A stretch of DNA of 64,000 nt from Tabrizicola flagellatus (GCF_008271465.1 NZ_VMDU01000012.1:1-64000), one strand, 5' to 3'. Positions 16,479-34,140 are shown, numbered from the stretch's first letter. Made by a program: numbers and translations. Notes: generated by a model from the letters alone, not told the origin.

Positions 16479-17048
16479 ATGCAAAGAGCTAAGCCACTCT
16501 GCCTTTCTGCATTTCTCACGCTTGCCGCCGCTGGAGCTGGACACGGAGAAGAGTCGTCGGTTTCGCCCCTCACGGGAATGGCACTCGACAACTTTTACGG
16601 AGCTTGCCTGAATGAAGGTTTTTCTCTCAGCGTCGCAGTTCCGTTCATCGACAATCTCGACTGGGAAGAGGTCGACGACGTCACTATGAAACCCTTGGCT
16701 CCCGAGGGAGAGATGGCGTTTCTAAAGGGATGGGTAGCTTCGGACCCAACGAAAGAGAACCCGCTTCCATTCATTCTGATCTTGGGCCGTCCCAAGGATC
16801 GCTGGATGGAAACTGAATCCTGCACCATCTACTTTAAGGGCGTAAGCGCTGAGGAGTTTGCATCGGCCTTCATTTCCGAAACCAGTGCTGTCGAAGTCGA
16901 CTCAGAAACGCGATTGGCGGAGATCTATCGCAGCTTCACTTTGCCCGACAACCCAGACGTCCTCGCTTCGCTCCACTACAGCACTCGTGCCGGTGCGGAT
17001 CAGATCGTTGTATCGGCGATGCACATGAACCAGCCACCCTTCCCGTGA
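16479..17048 (+). CDS. Secreted protein of unknown function, inserted against the S10 operon
   Basis: A 189-residue protein I do not recognise. The ATG at 16479 is chosen because GGAGG lies 5 nt before it and it gives a clear Sec signal peptide: a basic start (MQRAK), hydrophobic core (LCLSAFLTLAAAGAG) and a likely cut near HGEE. An upstream frame from 16383 lacks these. The mature part is acidic, with two cysteines (FYGACLNEGF and ESCTIYF) that could pair. It is the only plus-strand gene within the ribosomal cluster, and its base composition is lower in GC than its neighbours, both signs of insertion. Its stop is 62 nt from the rplW terminator that faces it. Confidence 0.75.
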   Translation: MQRAKPLCLSAFLTLAAAGAGHGEESSVSPLTGMALDNFYGACLNEGFSLSVAVPFIDNLDWEEVDDVTMKPLAPEGEMAFLKGWVASDPTKENPLPFILILGRPKDRWMETESCTIYFKGVSAEEFASAFISETSAVEVDSETRLAEIYRSFTLPDNPDVLASLHYSTRAGADQIVVSAMHMNQPPFP

Positions 17049-17100
17049 AGAGTGTGATGAGATGGCCCGGCAACCTATCAACTTTCCCAGTACACCGTCC

Positions 17101-17134
17101 CAAACAGAAAAGCCCCCGCCTTCCGGCAGGGGCT
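17101..17134 (-). terminator. Rho-independent terminator after rplW
   Basis: On the minus strand, AGCCCCTGCC (17125-17134) pairs with GGCGGGGGCT (17111-17120; one wobble) around GGAA, followed by TTTCTGTTTG. It lies 25 nt past the L23 stop and ends the rpsL-to-rplW unit. The stem is very close in sequence to the terminator after rplP (13483-13511). Confidence 0.85.
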
Positions 17135-17158
17135 CTCTCAGTTCACTCAGGCCGAAGC

Positions 17159-17479
17159 TCAGAGACCAGTCGTCACGTCGATCGTCTGACCGTCTTCCAG
17201 CATGACATAGGCCTTCTTCTTGTCCGAACGCTCGCCTGCGCGACCGCGGAAACGCTTGGCCTTGCCCTTGGTGATGGTGGTGTTCACGGCCTTCACCTTC
17301 ACGCCAAAGATCGCCTCGACGGCTTCCTTGATCTGCGGCTTGGTCGAGTCCATCGCGACCTGGAACACGACGGCACCCGCCTCCGAGGCCATGGTGGCCT
17401 TTTCGGTGATGACCGGCTTCTTGATCAGGTCGTAGTGCTCCGGCTTCAGGCTAGCTGCGGTTTTCGGTGCCTTGCTCAT
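17159..17479 (-). CDS. rplW: 50S ribosomal protein L23
   Basis: A tunnel-exit protein and docking site for trigger factor and SRP, 106 residues. [20 protein letters not shown] at the start and the [20 protein letters not shown] segment are as in the family. Its ATG overlaps the rplD stop (ATGA). A terminator follows directly, so the S10 operon is cut here rather than continuing to rplB. Confidence 0.98.
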   Translation of the reverse strand: MSKAPKTAASLKPEHYDLIKKPVITEKATMASEAGAVVFQVAMDSTKPQIKEAVEAIFGVKVKAVNTTITKGKAKRFRGRAGERSDKKKAYVMLEDGQTIDVTTGL

Positions 17480-18096
17480 TTCAGACGCGCCTCCAGGGCT
17501 TCGACACCGGCCTTGGTGATGACCAGAGTGTCACGCTTGAGGATGTCGTAGACGTTCGCGCCGATGGTCGGCAGGACGTCCACGCCCTCCAGGTTGCGGG
17601 CGGCCAGGGCGAAGTTCGCATCGACCGAGGCGCCATCGATGATCAGGACGCGCTTCCAGCCAAGCTCCGACTTCATCTTGGCCAGTTGGGCGGTCTTGGC
17701 CTCGGCCAGCGTGGCCGATTCCAGGATCACCAGCTCGCCCGCCTTGGCCTTGGCCGACAGCGCGTGCCGCAGCCCGAGGGCGCGGAACTTCTTCGGCAGG
17801 TCATGGGCGTGGCTGCGCGGGGTCGGGCCCTTGTAGACGCCGCCGTGACGGAAGATCGGGGCCTTCTTGGAACCGTGGCGAGCGCCGCCGGTGCCCTTCT
17901 GGCGGTAGATCTTCTTGGTCGAGTAGCTGACGTCCGACTTGCCGAGGACCGAGTGGGTCCCGGCCTGGGCCTTGGCGCGCTGCCAGCGAACAACGCGGTG
18001 CAGGATGTCGGCGCGCGGCTCGAGGCCGAAGAGCGCTTCGTCCAGGTCGATGGAGCCGGCCTTCTTGCCGTCCAGCTTGATCACATCGAGTTTCAT
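17476..18096 (-). CDS. rplD: 50S ribosomal protein L4
   Basis: A 206-residue protein with an extended loop reaching the exit tunnel ([22 protein letters not shown] region, seen complete). In E. coli L4 represses the S10 operon through its leader; here only about 125 nt precede rpsJ and no such leader could be confirmed. It overlaps both rplC and rplW by four bases (ATGA). Confidence 0.98.
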   Translation of the reverse strand: MKLDVIKLDGKKAGSIDLDEALFGLEPRADILHRVVRWQRAKAQAGTHSVLGKSDVSYSTKKIYRQKGTGGARHGSKKAPIFRHGGVYKGPTPRSHAHDLPKKFRALGLRHALSAKAKAGELVILESATLAEAKTAQLAKMKSELGWKRVLIIDGASVDANFALAARNLEGVDVLPTIGANVYDILKRDTLVITKAGVEALEARLK

Positions 18097-18815
18097 GCTT
18101 CACCCCCTTCGGCGGCGACTTCGGCAGCAGGTTGCGCCGCAGCGGTGCGGATCGCAGCCGGACGCGGGGCGTCCTTGAGCGCGGGCTTCTTCACCGCGTC
18201 CTTGATCGTGACCCAGCCGCCTTTCGAGCCCGGAACCGCGCCCTTGATCATGATGAGGCCGCGGTCGGCATCGGTGCGCACCACCTGCAGGTTCTGCGTG
18301 GTCACGCGCACGGCGCCGAGATGGCCGGCCATCTTCTTGCCCTTGAACACCTTGCCGGGGTCCTGGCACTGGCCGGTCGAGCCATGCGAACGATGGCTGA
18401 TCGACACCCCGTGCGAGGCGCGCAGACCGCCGAAGTTGTGACGCTTCATCGCACCGGCAAAGCCCTTGCCGATCGAAGTGCCGGCGACATCGACATACTG
18501 CCCGGCCAGATAGTGGTCCGCCGTGATCTCGGCGCCGACTTCGATCAGGTTCTCGGGGCTGACGCGGAACTCCGCGATCTTGCGCTTCGGCGCGACATTC
18601 GCCTTGGCGAAATGCCCGCGCTGCGCGGCGGTGGTCCGCTTGGCCTTGGCCACGCCCGCGCCCAGCTGGACGGCGGTGTAGCCGTCCTTCTCGGCGGTGC
18701 GCTGCGCCACGACCTGAAGGCTGTCGAGCTGCAGGACCGTCACCGGAACCTGCTTGCCGTCTTCGAGGAACAGCCGGGTCATGCCCAGCTTCTTTGCGAT
18801 AACTCCAGAGCGCAT
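18093..18815 (-). CDS. rplC: 50S ribosomal protein L3
   Basis: A 240-residue protein reaching toward the peptidyl-transferase centre. The start at 18815 ([16 protein letters not shown]) is the family N-terminus and has GAGGAGGG about 7 nt upstream; a start at 18854 is rejected. The [21 protein letters not shown] loop is intact, including the glutamine site region ([20 protein letters not shown]) that PrmB methylates in E. coli. The C-terminus carries an alanine-rich extension. Confidence 0.98.
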   Translation of the reverse strand: MRSGVIAKKLGMTRLFLEDGKQVPVTVLQLDSLQVVAQRTAEKDGYTAVQLGAGVAKAKRTTAAQRGHFAKANVAPKRKIAEFRVSPENLIEVGAEITADHYLAGQYVDVAGTSIGKGFAGAMKRHNFGGLRASHGVSISHRSHGSTGQCQDPGKVFKGKKMAGHLGAVRVTTQNLQVVRTDADRGLIMIKGAVPGSKGGWVTIKDAVKKPALKDAPRPAAIRTAAAQPAAEVAAEGGEA

Positions 18816-18828
18816 CTGTCTGCCCTCC

Positions 18829-19137
18829 TCAAACCTTGATCTCGACGTCCACACCAGCGGCGAGGTCGAGCTTCATCAGCGCGTCCACGGTCTGGGGGGT
18901 CGGATCGACGATGTCGAGCAGGCGCTTGTGCGTGCGGATCTCCCACTGGTCGCGCGACTTCTTGTCGATGTGCGGACCACGGAGAACCGTGAATTTCTCG
19001 ATCTTGTTCGGCAGCGGAATGGGACCGCGAACCTGGGCGCCCGTGCGCTTCGCGGTGTTCACGATTTCCTGCGTGCTGGCGTCCAGCACACGGTAATCGA
19101 AGGCGCGGAGCCGGATGCGGATGGTCTGACCTTGCAT
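18829..19137 (-). CDS. rpsJ: 30S ribosomal protein S10 (NusE)
   Basis: A small-subunit protein that, as NusE, also takes part in antitermination with NusB and links NusG to the ribosome. 102 residues from the ATG at 19137 ([19 protein letters not shown]), with AAGGAT about 8 nt upstream. The longer open frame to 19569 overlaps tuf1 and is rejected. [20 protein letters not shown] is present. It follows tuf1 by 125 nt across a spacer with a hairpin. Confidence 0.98.
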   Translation of the reverse strand: MQGQTIRIRLRAFDYRVLDASTQEIVNTAKRTGAQVRGPIPLPNKIEKFTVLRGPHIDKKSRDQWEIRTHKRLLDIVDPTPQTVDALMKLDLAAGVDVEIKV

Positions 19138-19217
19138 CGGTTTTATCCTTTTAGAACATCGGCCTGGACAACGGCGCCCACCCGAGAGGTTCTGTTTCGT
19201 TCGTAGGCAATGGGGGT

Positions 19218-19248
19218 CGAAGGGCGGGCTGATACAACCCGCCCTTCG
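19218..19248 (-). other. Hairpin between tuf1 and rpsJ
   Basis: A perfect 11-bp stem, CGAAGGGCGGG (19218-19228) with CCCGCCCTTCG (19238-19248), and a 9-nt loop, 14 nt past the tuf1 stop. No U-run follows toward rpsJ. It may be an mRNA 3' stabiliser or processing site that lets tuf1 be expressed above the S10 genes. Confidence 0.55.
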
Positions 19249-19262
19249 GAAGTGCAAGAGCC

Positions 19263-20438
19263 TCAGGCGATGATTTTCGAGACGACGCCGGCGCCGACGG
19301 TGCGGCCGCCTTCGCGGATGGCGAAGCGCAGCTTCTCTTCCATCGCGATCGGGGCGATCAGCTCGACCTCGAACTTCAGGTTGTCGCCCGGCATCACCAT
19401 CTCGGTGCCTTCCGGCAGCTTCACCGTGCCCGTCACGTCGGTCGTGCGGAAGTAGAACTGCGGACGGTAGTTCGCGAAGAACGGCGTGTGGCGGCCGCCT
19501 TCCTCCTTGGTCAGGATGTAGGCCTCGGCCTCGAACTTGGTGTGCGGCTTGACCGAGCCGGGCTTGCACAGCACCTGGCCGCGCTCAACCCCGTCACGGT
19601 CGATCCCGCGCAGGAGCGCGCCGATGTTGTCGCCCGCCTCGCCGCGATCCAGCAGCTTGCGGAACATCTCGACGCCGGTGCAGACCGACTTCTTGGTGTC
19701 GCGGATGCCCACGATTTCCACTTCGTCGCCGACGTTGATCACGCCGCGCTCCACCCGGCCGGTCACCACGGTGCCGCGGCCCGAGATCGAGAACACGTCC
19801 TCGATCGGCATCAGGAAGGGCTGGTCAACCGCACGCGCCGGGGTCGGGATGTACTCGTCCACCGCCTTCATCAGCGCGCGGATCGACTGCTCGCCGATCT
19901 CGGGGCTCTCGCCGATCATCGCCTGGTGGGCCGAGCCCTTGATGATCGGGATCTCGTCGCCCGGATATTCGTAGGACGACAGAAGCTCGCGCACTTCCAT
20001 CTCCACCAGCTCCAGGAGTTCCTCGTCGTCCACGAGGTCCACCTTGTTCATGTAGACGACCATGTAGGGGATGCCTACCTGGCGGCCGAGCAGGATGTGC
20101 TCGCGCGTCTGCGGCATCGGGCCGTCCGAGGCGGCCACGACCAGGATCGCGCCGTCCATCTGCGCCGCACCCGTGATCATGTTCTTCACATAGTCGGCGT
20201 GGCCGGGGCAGTCCACGTGCGCGTAGTGACGCTTCTCCGTCTCGTATTCCACATGCGCGGTCGAGATCGTGATCCCGCGCGCCCGCTCTTCCGGCGCGCC
20301 GTCGATCTGGTCATAGGCCTTGAATTCGCCGAAATACTTCGTGATCGCCGCCGTCAGCGTCGTCTTGCCATGGTCAACGTGACCGATGGTCCCGATGTTC
20401 ACGTGCGGTTTCGTCCGTTCAAACTTTGCCTTCGCCAT
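19263..20438 (-). CDS. tuf: Elongation factor Tu, copy 1
   Basis: Delivers aminoacyl-tRNA to the ribosome. 391 residues, with the G1 loop [10 protein letters not shown] (19-28), the DCPGHADY switch II and the NKVDLVDD guanine-recognition motif. It is in the rpsL-rpsG-fusA-tuf-rpsJ order. The protein matches copy 2 (42880-44055), and by eye the DNA differs at only three positions (19275, 19281, 19284), all silent and in the last eight codons. Identity stops at both ends of the gene, pointing to gene conversion. Confidence 0.99.
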   Translation of the reverse strand: MAKAKFERTKPHVNIGTIGHVDHGKTTLTAAITKYFGEFKAYDQIDGAPEERARGITISTAHVEYETEKRHYAHVDCPGHADYVKNMITGAAQMDGAILVVAASDGPMPQTREHILLGRQVGIPYMVVYMNKVDLVDDEELLELVEMEVRELLSSYEYPGDEIPIIKGSAHQAMIGESPEIGEQSIRALMKAVDEYIPTPARAVDQPFLMPIEDVFSISGRGTVVTGRVERGVINVGDEVEIVGIRDTKKSVCTGVEMFRKLLDRGEAGDNIGALLRGIDRDGVERGQVLCKPGSVKPHTKFEAEAYILTKEEGGRHTPFFANYRPQFYFRTTDVTGTVKLPEGTEMVMPGDNLKFEVELIAPIAMEEKLRFAIREGGRTVGAGVVSKIIA

Positions 20439-20465
20439 GGTGGCTTCTCCTATTGGTTCAGATGC

Positions 20466-20515
20466 GCCGGTCCGAGGACCGGCCTACGGGGTGGTAGGGC
20501 GGGGTTCACCCCGCC
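20466..20515. repeat. Paired GTAG-REP palindromes between fusA and tuf1
   Basis: Unit 1 is GCCGGTCC-GA-GGACCGGC (20466-20483) followed by CTAC (20484-20487). Unit 2 is GTAG (20494-20497) followed by GGCGGGGT-TC-ACCCCGCC (20498-20515). Both have the 8-2-8 build with the GTAG/CTAC tetranucleotides facing each other, but quite different arms. They lie inside the str operon message between fusA and tuf1. Confidence 0.7.
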
Positions 20516-20521
20516 GCACCG

Positions 20522-22639
20522 TCATGCGTATTTCTTCTGGATTTCCTGGCTGATGTTCTCCGGCACCGCGTCGTAGTGGTCGAAGAGCATCGTGAACACC
20601 GCGCGGCCCGAGGTCATCGAGCGCAGGTTGTTGATGTAGCCGAACATGTTGGCCAGCGGCACCATCGCGTTGATCACGTTGGCATTGCCGCGGCTGTCCT
20701 GCCCGGTCACCATGCCCCGCCGCGAGGTCAGGTCGCCGATGACGCCGCCGGTGTATTCCTCGGGCGTCACGACCTCGACCTTCATGATCGGTTCCAGAAG
20801 CTTCGCGCCGGCCTTCTTCAGGCCCTCGCGCATGGCCGCCCGGGTCGCGATCTCGAAGGCCAGGACCGAGGAGTCGACGTCGTGGAACGCACCGTCCACC
20901 AGCGCCACCTTGAAGTCGATGACCGGGAAGCCGGCCAGCGGGCCCGAGTCCATGACCGACTTGATGCCCTTCTCGACGCCGGGGATGTATTCCTTCGGCA
21001 CCGCGCCGCCAACGATGCGGCTTTCGAAGCTGTAGCCTTCGCCCGGTTCGGCGGGGGTGATCTCCAGCTTGACGCGGGCGAACTGGCCCGTACCGCCGGT
21101 CTGCTTCTTGTGGGTGTAGTCGATCTCGGCCGGCCGCGAGATGGTCTCGCGATAGGCCACCTGCGGGGCGCCGATGTTCGCCTCGACCTTGAACTCGCGC
21201 CGCATGCGGTCGACGAGGATGTCGAGGTGAAGTTCGCCCATGCCCTTCATGATGGTCTGGCCCGATTCCAGGTCGGTCTCCACGCGGAAGGACGGGTCCT
21301 CGGCCGCCAGACGCTGCAGCGCCAGCGCCATCTTCTCCTGGTCGGCCTTCGATTTCGGCTCGACCGCGATCTCGATCACCGGTTCCGGGAAGGTCATGGT
21401 TTCGAGCACCAGCGGCTTGTTCGGATCGCAGAGCGTATCCCCGGTGGTGGTTTCCTTCAGACCCGCCAGCGCGATGATGTCGCCCGCGAAGGCCTCTTCG
21501 ATCTCTTCACGGTTGGCGGCATGCATCATCATCATGCGGCCCACGCGCTCGCGCTTGCCCTTGGTCGAGTTCAGCATCTGATCACCCTTCTTCAGGGTGC
21601 CCGAGTAGATACGGGTGAAGGTCAGCGTGCCGACAAAGGGGTCGTTCATGATCTTGAACGCCAGCGCCGAGAAGGGTTCGGCGTCATCGGGCTTGCGCTC
21701 GATGTTGCGGGTCTCGGTCTCGTCGCCGGGGGCGTAGCCCATGTAGGGCGGGATATCGAGCGGCGAGGGCAGATAGTCGATGACCGAGTTCAGAACCGGC
21801 TGGACGCCCTTGTTCTTGAACGCGGACCCGGCGGTGACCGGGACGAAGGACATGTTGAGGGTGCCCTTGCGGATCAGCTTGCGCAGCGTGTCCACGTCCG
21901 GCTCCTGGCCTTCGAGATAGGCCATCATCGCCTCGTCGTCCTGCTCGACGGCAAGCTCAATCAGCTTGCCGCGCCAGGTTTCCGCTTCGCCCTTCAGGCT
22001 GTCGCGGATCTCGCGGATTTCCCAGGTCGCGCCCAGGTCTTCGCCCTGATAGACCCATTCCTTCATGGTCACCAGGTCGATGATGCCTTCCAGCTTGTCC
22101 TCGGCGCCGATCGGCAGGGCGATCGGGGCGGGGGTCGCGCCGGTGCGGTCCTTGATCATCTGGACGCACTTGAAGAAGTCGGCACCGATCTTGTCCATCT
22201 TGTTGACGAACACGATCCGCGGCACGCCGTAGCGGTCGGCCTGGCGCCAGACGGTTTCGGTCTGCGGTTCCACGCCGGCGTTGGCGTCCAGAAGGCAGAC
22301 GGCGCCGTCAAGGACGGCCAGCGAGCGTTCGACCTCGATGGTGAAGTCCACGTGGCCGGGGGTGTCGATGATGTTGAAGCGGTGCTTCGGGCCTTCGGCG
22401 GTCTTGCCGTCGGTGGTGCGCTCCCAGAAGGTGGTCGTCGCAGCCGAGGTGATGGTGATGCCGCGCTCCTGCTCCTGTTCCATCCAGTCCATCGTCGCGG
22501 CGCCGTCGTGGACTTCGCCGATCTTGTGGGACTTGCCGGTGTAATACAGGATCCGCTCGGTCGTCGTGGTCTTGCCCGCGTCGATGTGGGCCATGATCCC
22601 GAAGTTGCGGTAGAGGTGCAGCGGATATTCGCGTGCCAT
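20522..22639 (-). CDS. fusA: Elongation factor G
   Basis: Ribosomal translocase GTPase, 705 residues. G1 loop [13 protein letters not shown] near residue 17, the DTPGHVDF motif, [10 protein letters not shown], and domains II-V down to the C-terminal [19 protein letters not shown] are all present. It starts 12 nt after the rpsG stop. The 83 nt to tuf1 contain a REP pair. Confidence 0.99.
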   Translation of the reverse strand: MAREYPLHLYRNFGIMAHIDAGKTTTTERILYYTGKSHKIGEVHDGAATMDWMEQEQERGITITSAATTTFWERTTDGKTAEGPKHRFNIIDTPGHVDFTIEVERSLAVLDGAVCLLDANAGVEPQTETVWRQADRYGVPRIVFVNKMDKIGADFFKCVQMIKDRTGATPAPIALPIGAEDKLEGIIDLVTMKEWVYQGEDLGATWEIREIRDSLKGEAETWRGKLIELAVEQDDEAMMAYLEGQEPDVDTLRKLIRKGTLNMSFVPVTAGSAFKNKGVQPVLNSVIDYLPSPLDIPPYMGYAPGDETETRNIERKPDDAEPFSALAFKIMNDPFVGTLTFTRIYSGTLKKGDQMLNSTKGKRERVGRMMMMHAANREEIEEAFAGDIIALAGLKETTTGDTLCDPNKPLVLETMTFPEPVIEIAVEPKSKADQEKMALALQRLAAEDPSFRVETDLESGQTIMKGMGELHLDILVDRMRREFKVEANIGAPQVAYRETISRPAEIDYTHKKQTGGTGQFARVKLEITPAEPGEGYSFESRIVGGAVPKEYIPGVEKGIKSVMDSGPLAGFPVIDFKVALVDGAFHDVDSSVLAFEIATRAAMREGLKKAGAKLLEPIMKVEVVTPEEYTGGVIGDLTSRRGMVTGQDSRGNANVINAMVPLANMFGYINNLRSMTSGRAVFTMLFDHYDAVPENISQEIQKKYA

Positions 22640-22651
22640 GATCTGCGCTCC

Positions 22652-23122
22652 TTACCAGCGGTAATGGCTGAACGCCTTGTTCGCGTCAGCCATCTTGTGG
22701 GTGTCTTCGCGCTTCTTCACAGCGGTGCCGCGGTTCTGCACGGCATCGGCCAGCTCGGCGGCCAGACGCTCTTCCATGGTGTTCTCGTTGCGCTTGCGCG
22801 CGGCGGCGATAAGCCAGCGGATCGCAAGGGCCTCGCGGCGTTCGCTGCGCACTTCGACGGGGACCTGGTAGGTCGCACCGCCGACGCGACGCGAGCGGAC
22901 TTCGACCGAGGGCTTCACGTTGTCGAGCGCTTCGTGGAAGGCTTCGACGGCGGGGCGCTTCAGGCGGGTCTGCACGCGGTCAAGCGCGCCATAGACGATG
23001 GACTCGGCGACGGATTTCTTGCCGTCGAGCATCAGGTTGTTCATGAACTTGGTGACCACCCGGTCGCCGAACTTGGCATCGGGCAGGATCTCGCGCTTTT
23101 CGGCGGCGTGACGACGGGACAT
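22652..23122 (-). CDS. rpsG: 30S ribosomal protein S7
   Basis: A primary 16S rRNA binder organising the head, 156 residues. [20 protein letters not shown] at the start, [20 protein letters not shown] and the C-terminal NKAFSHYRW are as in the family. It follows rpsL by 11 nt and precedes fusA by 12 nt. Confidence 0.99.
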   Translation of the reverse strand: MSRRHAAEKREILPDAKFGDRVVTKFMNNLMLDGKKSVAESIVYGALDRVQTRLKRPAVEAFHEALDNVKPSVEVRSRRVGGATYQVPVEVRSERREALAIRWLIAAARKRNENTMEERLAAELADAVQNRGTAVKKREDTHKMADANKAFSHYRW

Positions 23123-23133
23123 CTCTTATCTCC

Positions 23134-23505
23134 TCACTTCGGACGCTTGGCGCCGTATTTCGAACGACGCTGACGACGCTCTTTCACGCCCTGGGTGTCC
23201 AGAACGCCGCGGAGGATGTGGTAGCGCACACCCGGAAGGTCCTTGACCCGGCCGCCACGGATCAGGACGACGGAGTGTTCCTGAAGGTTGTGCTTTTCGC
23301 CGGGGATGTAGGAGATGACCTCGAAACCGTTGGTCAGGCGCACCTTGGCGACTTTCCGCATGGCCGAGTTCGGCTTCTTCGGGGTGGTGGTGTAGACGCG
23401 GGTGCAGACCCCACGCTTTTGCGGGCAGGATTCCAGGTGCTGGGACTTGGACTTCCGGACCACTGCTTCCCGGGGCTTCCGGATCAGCTGTTGAATCGTC
23501 GGCAT
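23134..23505 (-). CDS. rpsL: 30S ribosomal protein S12
   Basis: A decoding-centre protein of 123 residues, standard length. The [18 protein letters not shown] and [18 protein letters not shown] loops keep the lysines (E. coli Lys43 and Lys88 equivalents) whose change gives streptomycin resistance, so the allele looks sensitive. It is the first gene of the str operon, about 215 nt downstream of a strong promoter candidate. Confidence 0.99.
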   Translation of the reverse strand: MPTIQQLIRKPREAVVRKSKSQHLESCPQKRGVCTRVYTTTPKKPNSAMRKVAKVRLTNGFEVISYIPGEKHNLQEHSVVLIRGGRVKDLPGVRYHILRGVLDTQGVKERRQRRSKYGAKRPK

Positions 23506-23722
23506 TCACGTTCCTCGTTTCGATACTCGCCGGGTGCCACCCCGACGCCGCTTCTCGACCGTGCCCTGCGCGAATCGCAAAACACGAACACCGCACCCAT
23601 CGCCCTTTCGGGGATGACGCGGTGGAATTCCAGAGGATCGGGGCATTGCGGCCCGGATCATGACCACTTCAAGCGCTCTGAGCCCTGGGACAAAGGCACA
23701 CCTCGCCCCTCGGGTTGGCGGG

Positions 23723-23751
23723 CGTATAGGGGGAATCGCCAGGGGTGTCAA
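23723..23751 (-). promoter_or_regulatory. Strong promoter candidate for rpsL-rpsG-fusA-tuf1 and following genes
   Basis: On the minus strand, TTGACA (23746-23751), a 17-bp spacer ending in five C, then TATACG (23723-23728). This is the best-matching promoter in the window and gives a leader of about 210 nt before rpsL. It starts 22 nt from the 3' end of the DMT transporter gene, which reads the same way. Confidence 0.75.
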
Positions 23752-23773
23752 TGGACGCCCCGGGTGCCGCGGG

Positions 23774-24652
23774 TCAGCTCTTCGCGCAGCGGATCTGGCG
23801 TTCGCGCCAGAGCGTGAAAAGGCCCGCTCCGACGACGACGGCCGCACCGACCACGGTCCAGACATCCGGCAGATCGCCGAAGACGACGAAGCCCAGCACG
23901 ATGGCCCAGAGCAGCGAGGTATAGCGGAAGGGCGCGACTAACCCGATGTCGCCATGGCGCATGGCGCTGACCGAGGTCAGGTAGCCGACGATGAGGAAGA
24001 GACCGGCGCCGAGGACGCGGGCTGCCTCCCAGGCGTCGGGCCTTTGCCAACCCTGGAAGACGGCGCCGGTCCAGCCCATGAGCGTGACGGCGACGGCGGC
24101 CCCCAGGGCGACGAGGGTCGATGGAACCTGGCCCTGCAAGGGCCGCACCGAGAGGTCGCGCACGACCACGCAGGCGACCGAGGCTAGGCCGAGCAGCGAC
24201 CAGCGGTCGAAGCCCTCGGTCCCCGGACGGATGATGATGAGGACGCCGGCAAGGCCCACGAGGATCGCGGTCATCCGCCGCCAGCCGATCCTGTCGCCAT
24301 AGACCAGGGCCGCGCCGAGTGTGATGAGCAGCGGCAGGGCCTGGAGGATCGCCGACAGGTTCGCCAGCGGCATGCGCAGCAGGGCCTCGAGGAAGAAGAC
24401 CGTGGCGGCCACGTCGGCAAGCGAGCGCAGGAGGATCAGACCCGCGTCGCGTCGGTTCGGACGGAACCGGAAGGCTCCGGTCGCGAGGCAGAGGATCGTG
24501 AGCCCCGCCACCGCGATCAGTCCCCGCAGGCCGATGGTCTGGAACAGGGGCTGGGTCTGCGTCACCGACTTCATGAAGGTGTCGTTGATGGTGAACGCGG
24601 CCATCGAGGCGCACATCAGGAGGATGCCGCGCAGGTTGTCGGAAATCGGCAC
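23774..24652 (-). CDS. DMT-superfamily (EamA) transporter
   Basis: An inner-membrane permease of 292 residues with ten predicted membrane spans in two EamA repeats (about 8-140 and 150-280). The substrate is unknown; relatives export amino acids, nucleosides or other metabolites. It separates rpoC from the str operon. Its promoter was not identified in the 402-nt gap before it, and no terminator is seen between it and the rpsL promoter. Confidence 0.9.
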   Translation of the reverse strand: MPISDNLRGILLMCASMAAFTINDTFMKSVTQTQPLFQTIGLRGLIAVAGLTILCLATGAFRFRPNRRDAGLILLRSLADVAATVFFLEALLRMPLANLSAILQALPLLITLGAALVYGDRIGWRRMTAILVGLAGVLIIIRPGTEGFDRWSLLGLASVACVVVRDLSVRPLQGQVPSTLVALGAAVAVTLMGWTGAVFQGWQRPDAWEAARVLGAGLFLIVGYLTSVSAMRHGDIGLVAPFRYTSLLWAIVLGFVVFGDLPDVWTVVGAAVVVGAGLFTLWRERQIRCAKS

Positions 24653-25054
24653 TTCGGGGTCCTTCCCTGTCGGGAACTGGGTATCAAGCCCGGTCGGAAA
24701 GGTGAAGCCTTCCCGGCAGGGGCACGATGCATGGCCCAGCGGGTCGTTGCCCCACTGGCCGGCCGGGCTGGGGGCCCTTCGCCCGCCAGCCGATCGGTTC
24801 CTCGAACCGATGGCGGCACCGATCGGCTACCCGGAGAGTAATTGAGAAAGGAGCAAGATGCATTTTCCCCTTGCACAAATACTCCCGCCGGAGGCCTCCC
24901 CGGCGGCCACCCGAAGGTGGCGCCATGCCCGGGGCCGCGGCAGCGCCGCGCGGGGGGGCTCGATGCCTCTCCGCGCGGCACCCCGGTCGGAAAAACAGGA
25001 CCCCCGCCGGTCCTACGACCGGCGGGGGCCATCTCTGCCCGAAGGCTGTGCTTC
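24653..25054. other. 402-nt gap between rpoC and the DMT gene: rpoC terminator and inverted repeats, no gene
   Basis: Besides the rpoC terminator (24991-25028) it holds ATCGGTTC-CTC-GAACCGAT (inverted repeat near 24793-24813) and GC-rich short inverted repeats around 24890-24960. A stretch near 24860-24895 (TTGCACAAATACTCC then GCCGGAGGC) resembles an intergenic motif I associate with Rhodobacterales, but only one copy is in this window. No open frame with a ribosome site and recognisable product was found. Confidence 0.6.
24991..25028 (-). terminator. Rho-independent terminator after rpoC
   Basis: A perfect 12-bp stem, CCCCCGCCGGTC (25001-25012) with GACCGGCGGGGG (25017-25028), and a 4-nt loop, followed on the minus strand by TCCTGTTTTT (24991-25000). 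It lies 26 nt past the rpoC stop and ends the secE/rpl/rpoBC transcript. Confidence 0.9.
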
Positions 25055-29305
<4,251 letters not shown>

Positions 29306-29340
29306 TTCATCTTCCCAATCAGAGGGTTGCGGTCAGAGGA

Positions 29341-29386
29341 GCCGGTTTCTTCGAAGAAACCGGCCCGGAATTTTCGAAAATTCCGG
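29341..29386. repeat. Two back-to-back perfect palindromes between rpoB and rpoC
   Basis: The first is 24 nt, perfectly symmetric (29341-29364; half-site GCCGGTTTCTTC). The second is 22 nt, perfectly symmetric (29365-29386; half-site CCGGAATTTTC), and ends on the base before the rpoB stop triplet. They take up more than half of the spacer. A close relative of the second, with the AATTTTCG/CGAAAATT core, occurs at 60321-60349. Confidence 0.8.
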
Positions 29387-33520
<4,134 letters not shown>

Positions 33521-33612
33521 GTGTCTGGTCACCTTTCCGTGTTTCGCTGGCGCACCACCCGTCGGGCCACGGGCGCGCACCGCTTGCGAAGAGGGCGAGG
33601 GGTTCCATTCGT

Positions 33613-33723
33613 GCCGCCCGTCCCGAAGGGCGGCTCCCGAACCCGGCTCGCGCCTGGGGAGAGACCTTCGCGAAGGGCCCTTCCAAGACGCGCACGGCTG
33701 GGCCCGAACGGATCGGACCCAGC
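33613..33723 (-). other. Structured rplL-rpoB spacer (candidate attenuator)
   Basis: Two hairpins on the minus-strand transcript: an 11-bp stem with one mismatch (33697-33707 with 33713-33723) starting 33 nt after rplL, and a 7-bp perfect stem (33613-33619 with 33628-33634). There is no strong U-run. In E. coli the same gap holds an attenuator and an RNase III site that set the ratio of L7/L12 to RNA polymerase. The same role here is inference from position. Confidence 0.5.
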
Positions 33724-33756
33724 CAGCTGTTCCCACGGGGTTGCCCCCGCGACGGA

Positions 33757-34140
33757 TTACTTAAGTTCGACCTTGGCGCCAGCCTCTTCGAACTTCTTCT
33801 TCATCGCCTCGGCGTCGGCCTTCGAGACGCCTTCCTTGACCTTGCCACCGGCTTCGGTCAGGTCCTTGGCTTCCTTCAGGCCCAGACCGGTGATTTCGCG
33901 CACGACCTTGATCACGTTGATCTTGTTCGCGCCGGCGTCCGTCAGGACGACGTCGAATTCGGTCTTCTCTTCTTCGGCGGCAGCGGCAGCACCGCCAGCG
34001 CCCGGAGCAGCAGCCATCATGACGGCGCCACCGGCGGCCGGCTCGATGCCGTACTTGTCCTTCAGGATGGTCTTCAGTTCCTGCGCCTGCAGGAGGGTCA
34101 GACCGACGATCTCTTCGGCGAGTTTGTTCAGATCAGCCAT
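33757..34140 (-). CDS. rplL: 50S ribosomal protein L7/L12
   Basis: Stalk protein recruiting translation factors, 127 residues. An N-terminal dimerisation helix region (1-33), an alanine/glycine-rich hinge ([15 protein letters not shown]) and the C-terminal factor-binding domain ([20 protein letters not shown] and [20 protein letters not shown]) are clear. It follows rplJ by 66 nt. Confidence 0.99.
   Translation of the reverse strand: MADLNKLAEEIVGLTLLQAQELKTILKDKYGIEPAAGGAVMMAAAPGAGGAAAAAEEEKTEFDVVLTDAGANKINVIKVVREITGLGLKEAKDLTEAGGKVKEGVSKADAEAMKKKFEEAGAKVELK

Noticed and set aside
19218-19248. Considering the hairpin after tuf1 as a full terminator
   Set aside because: No U-run follows and no convincing promoter for rpsJ was found in the remaining spacer, so transcription probably continues into rpsJ.
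18829-19569. A 246-codon reading of rpsJ extending into tuf1
   Set aside because: Only the last 102 codons are S10; the rest is out-of-frame tuf1 sequence.
20576-23173. A plus-strand open frame of 865 codons antisense to fusA/rpsG
   Set aside because: Shadow frame over fully conserved EF-G and S7 genes.
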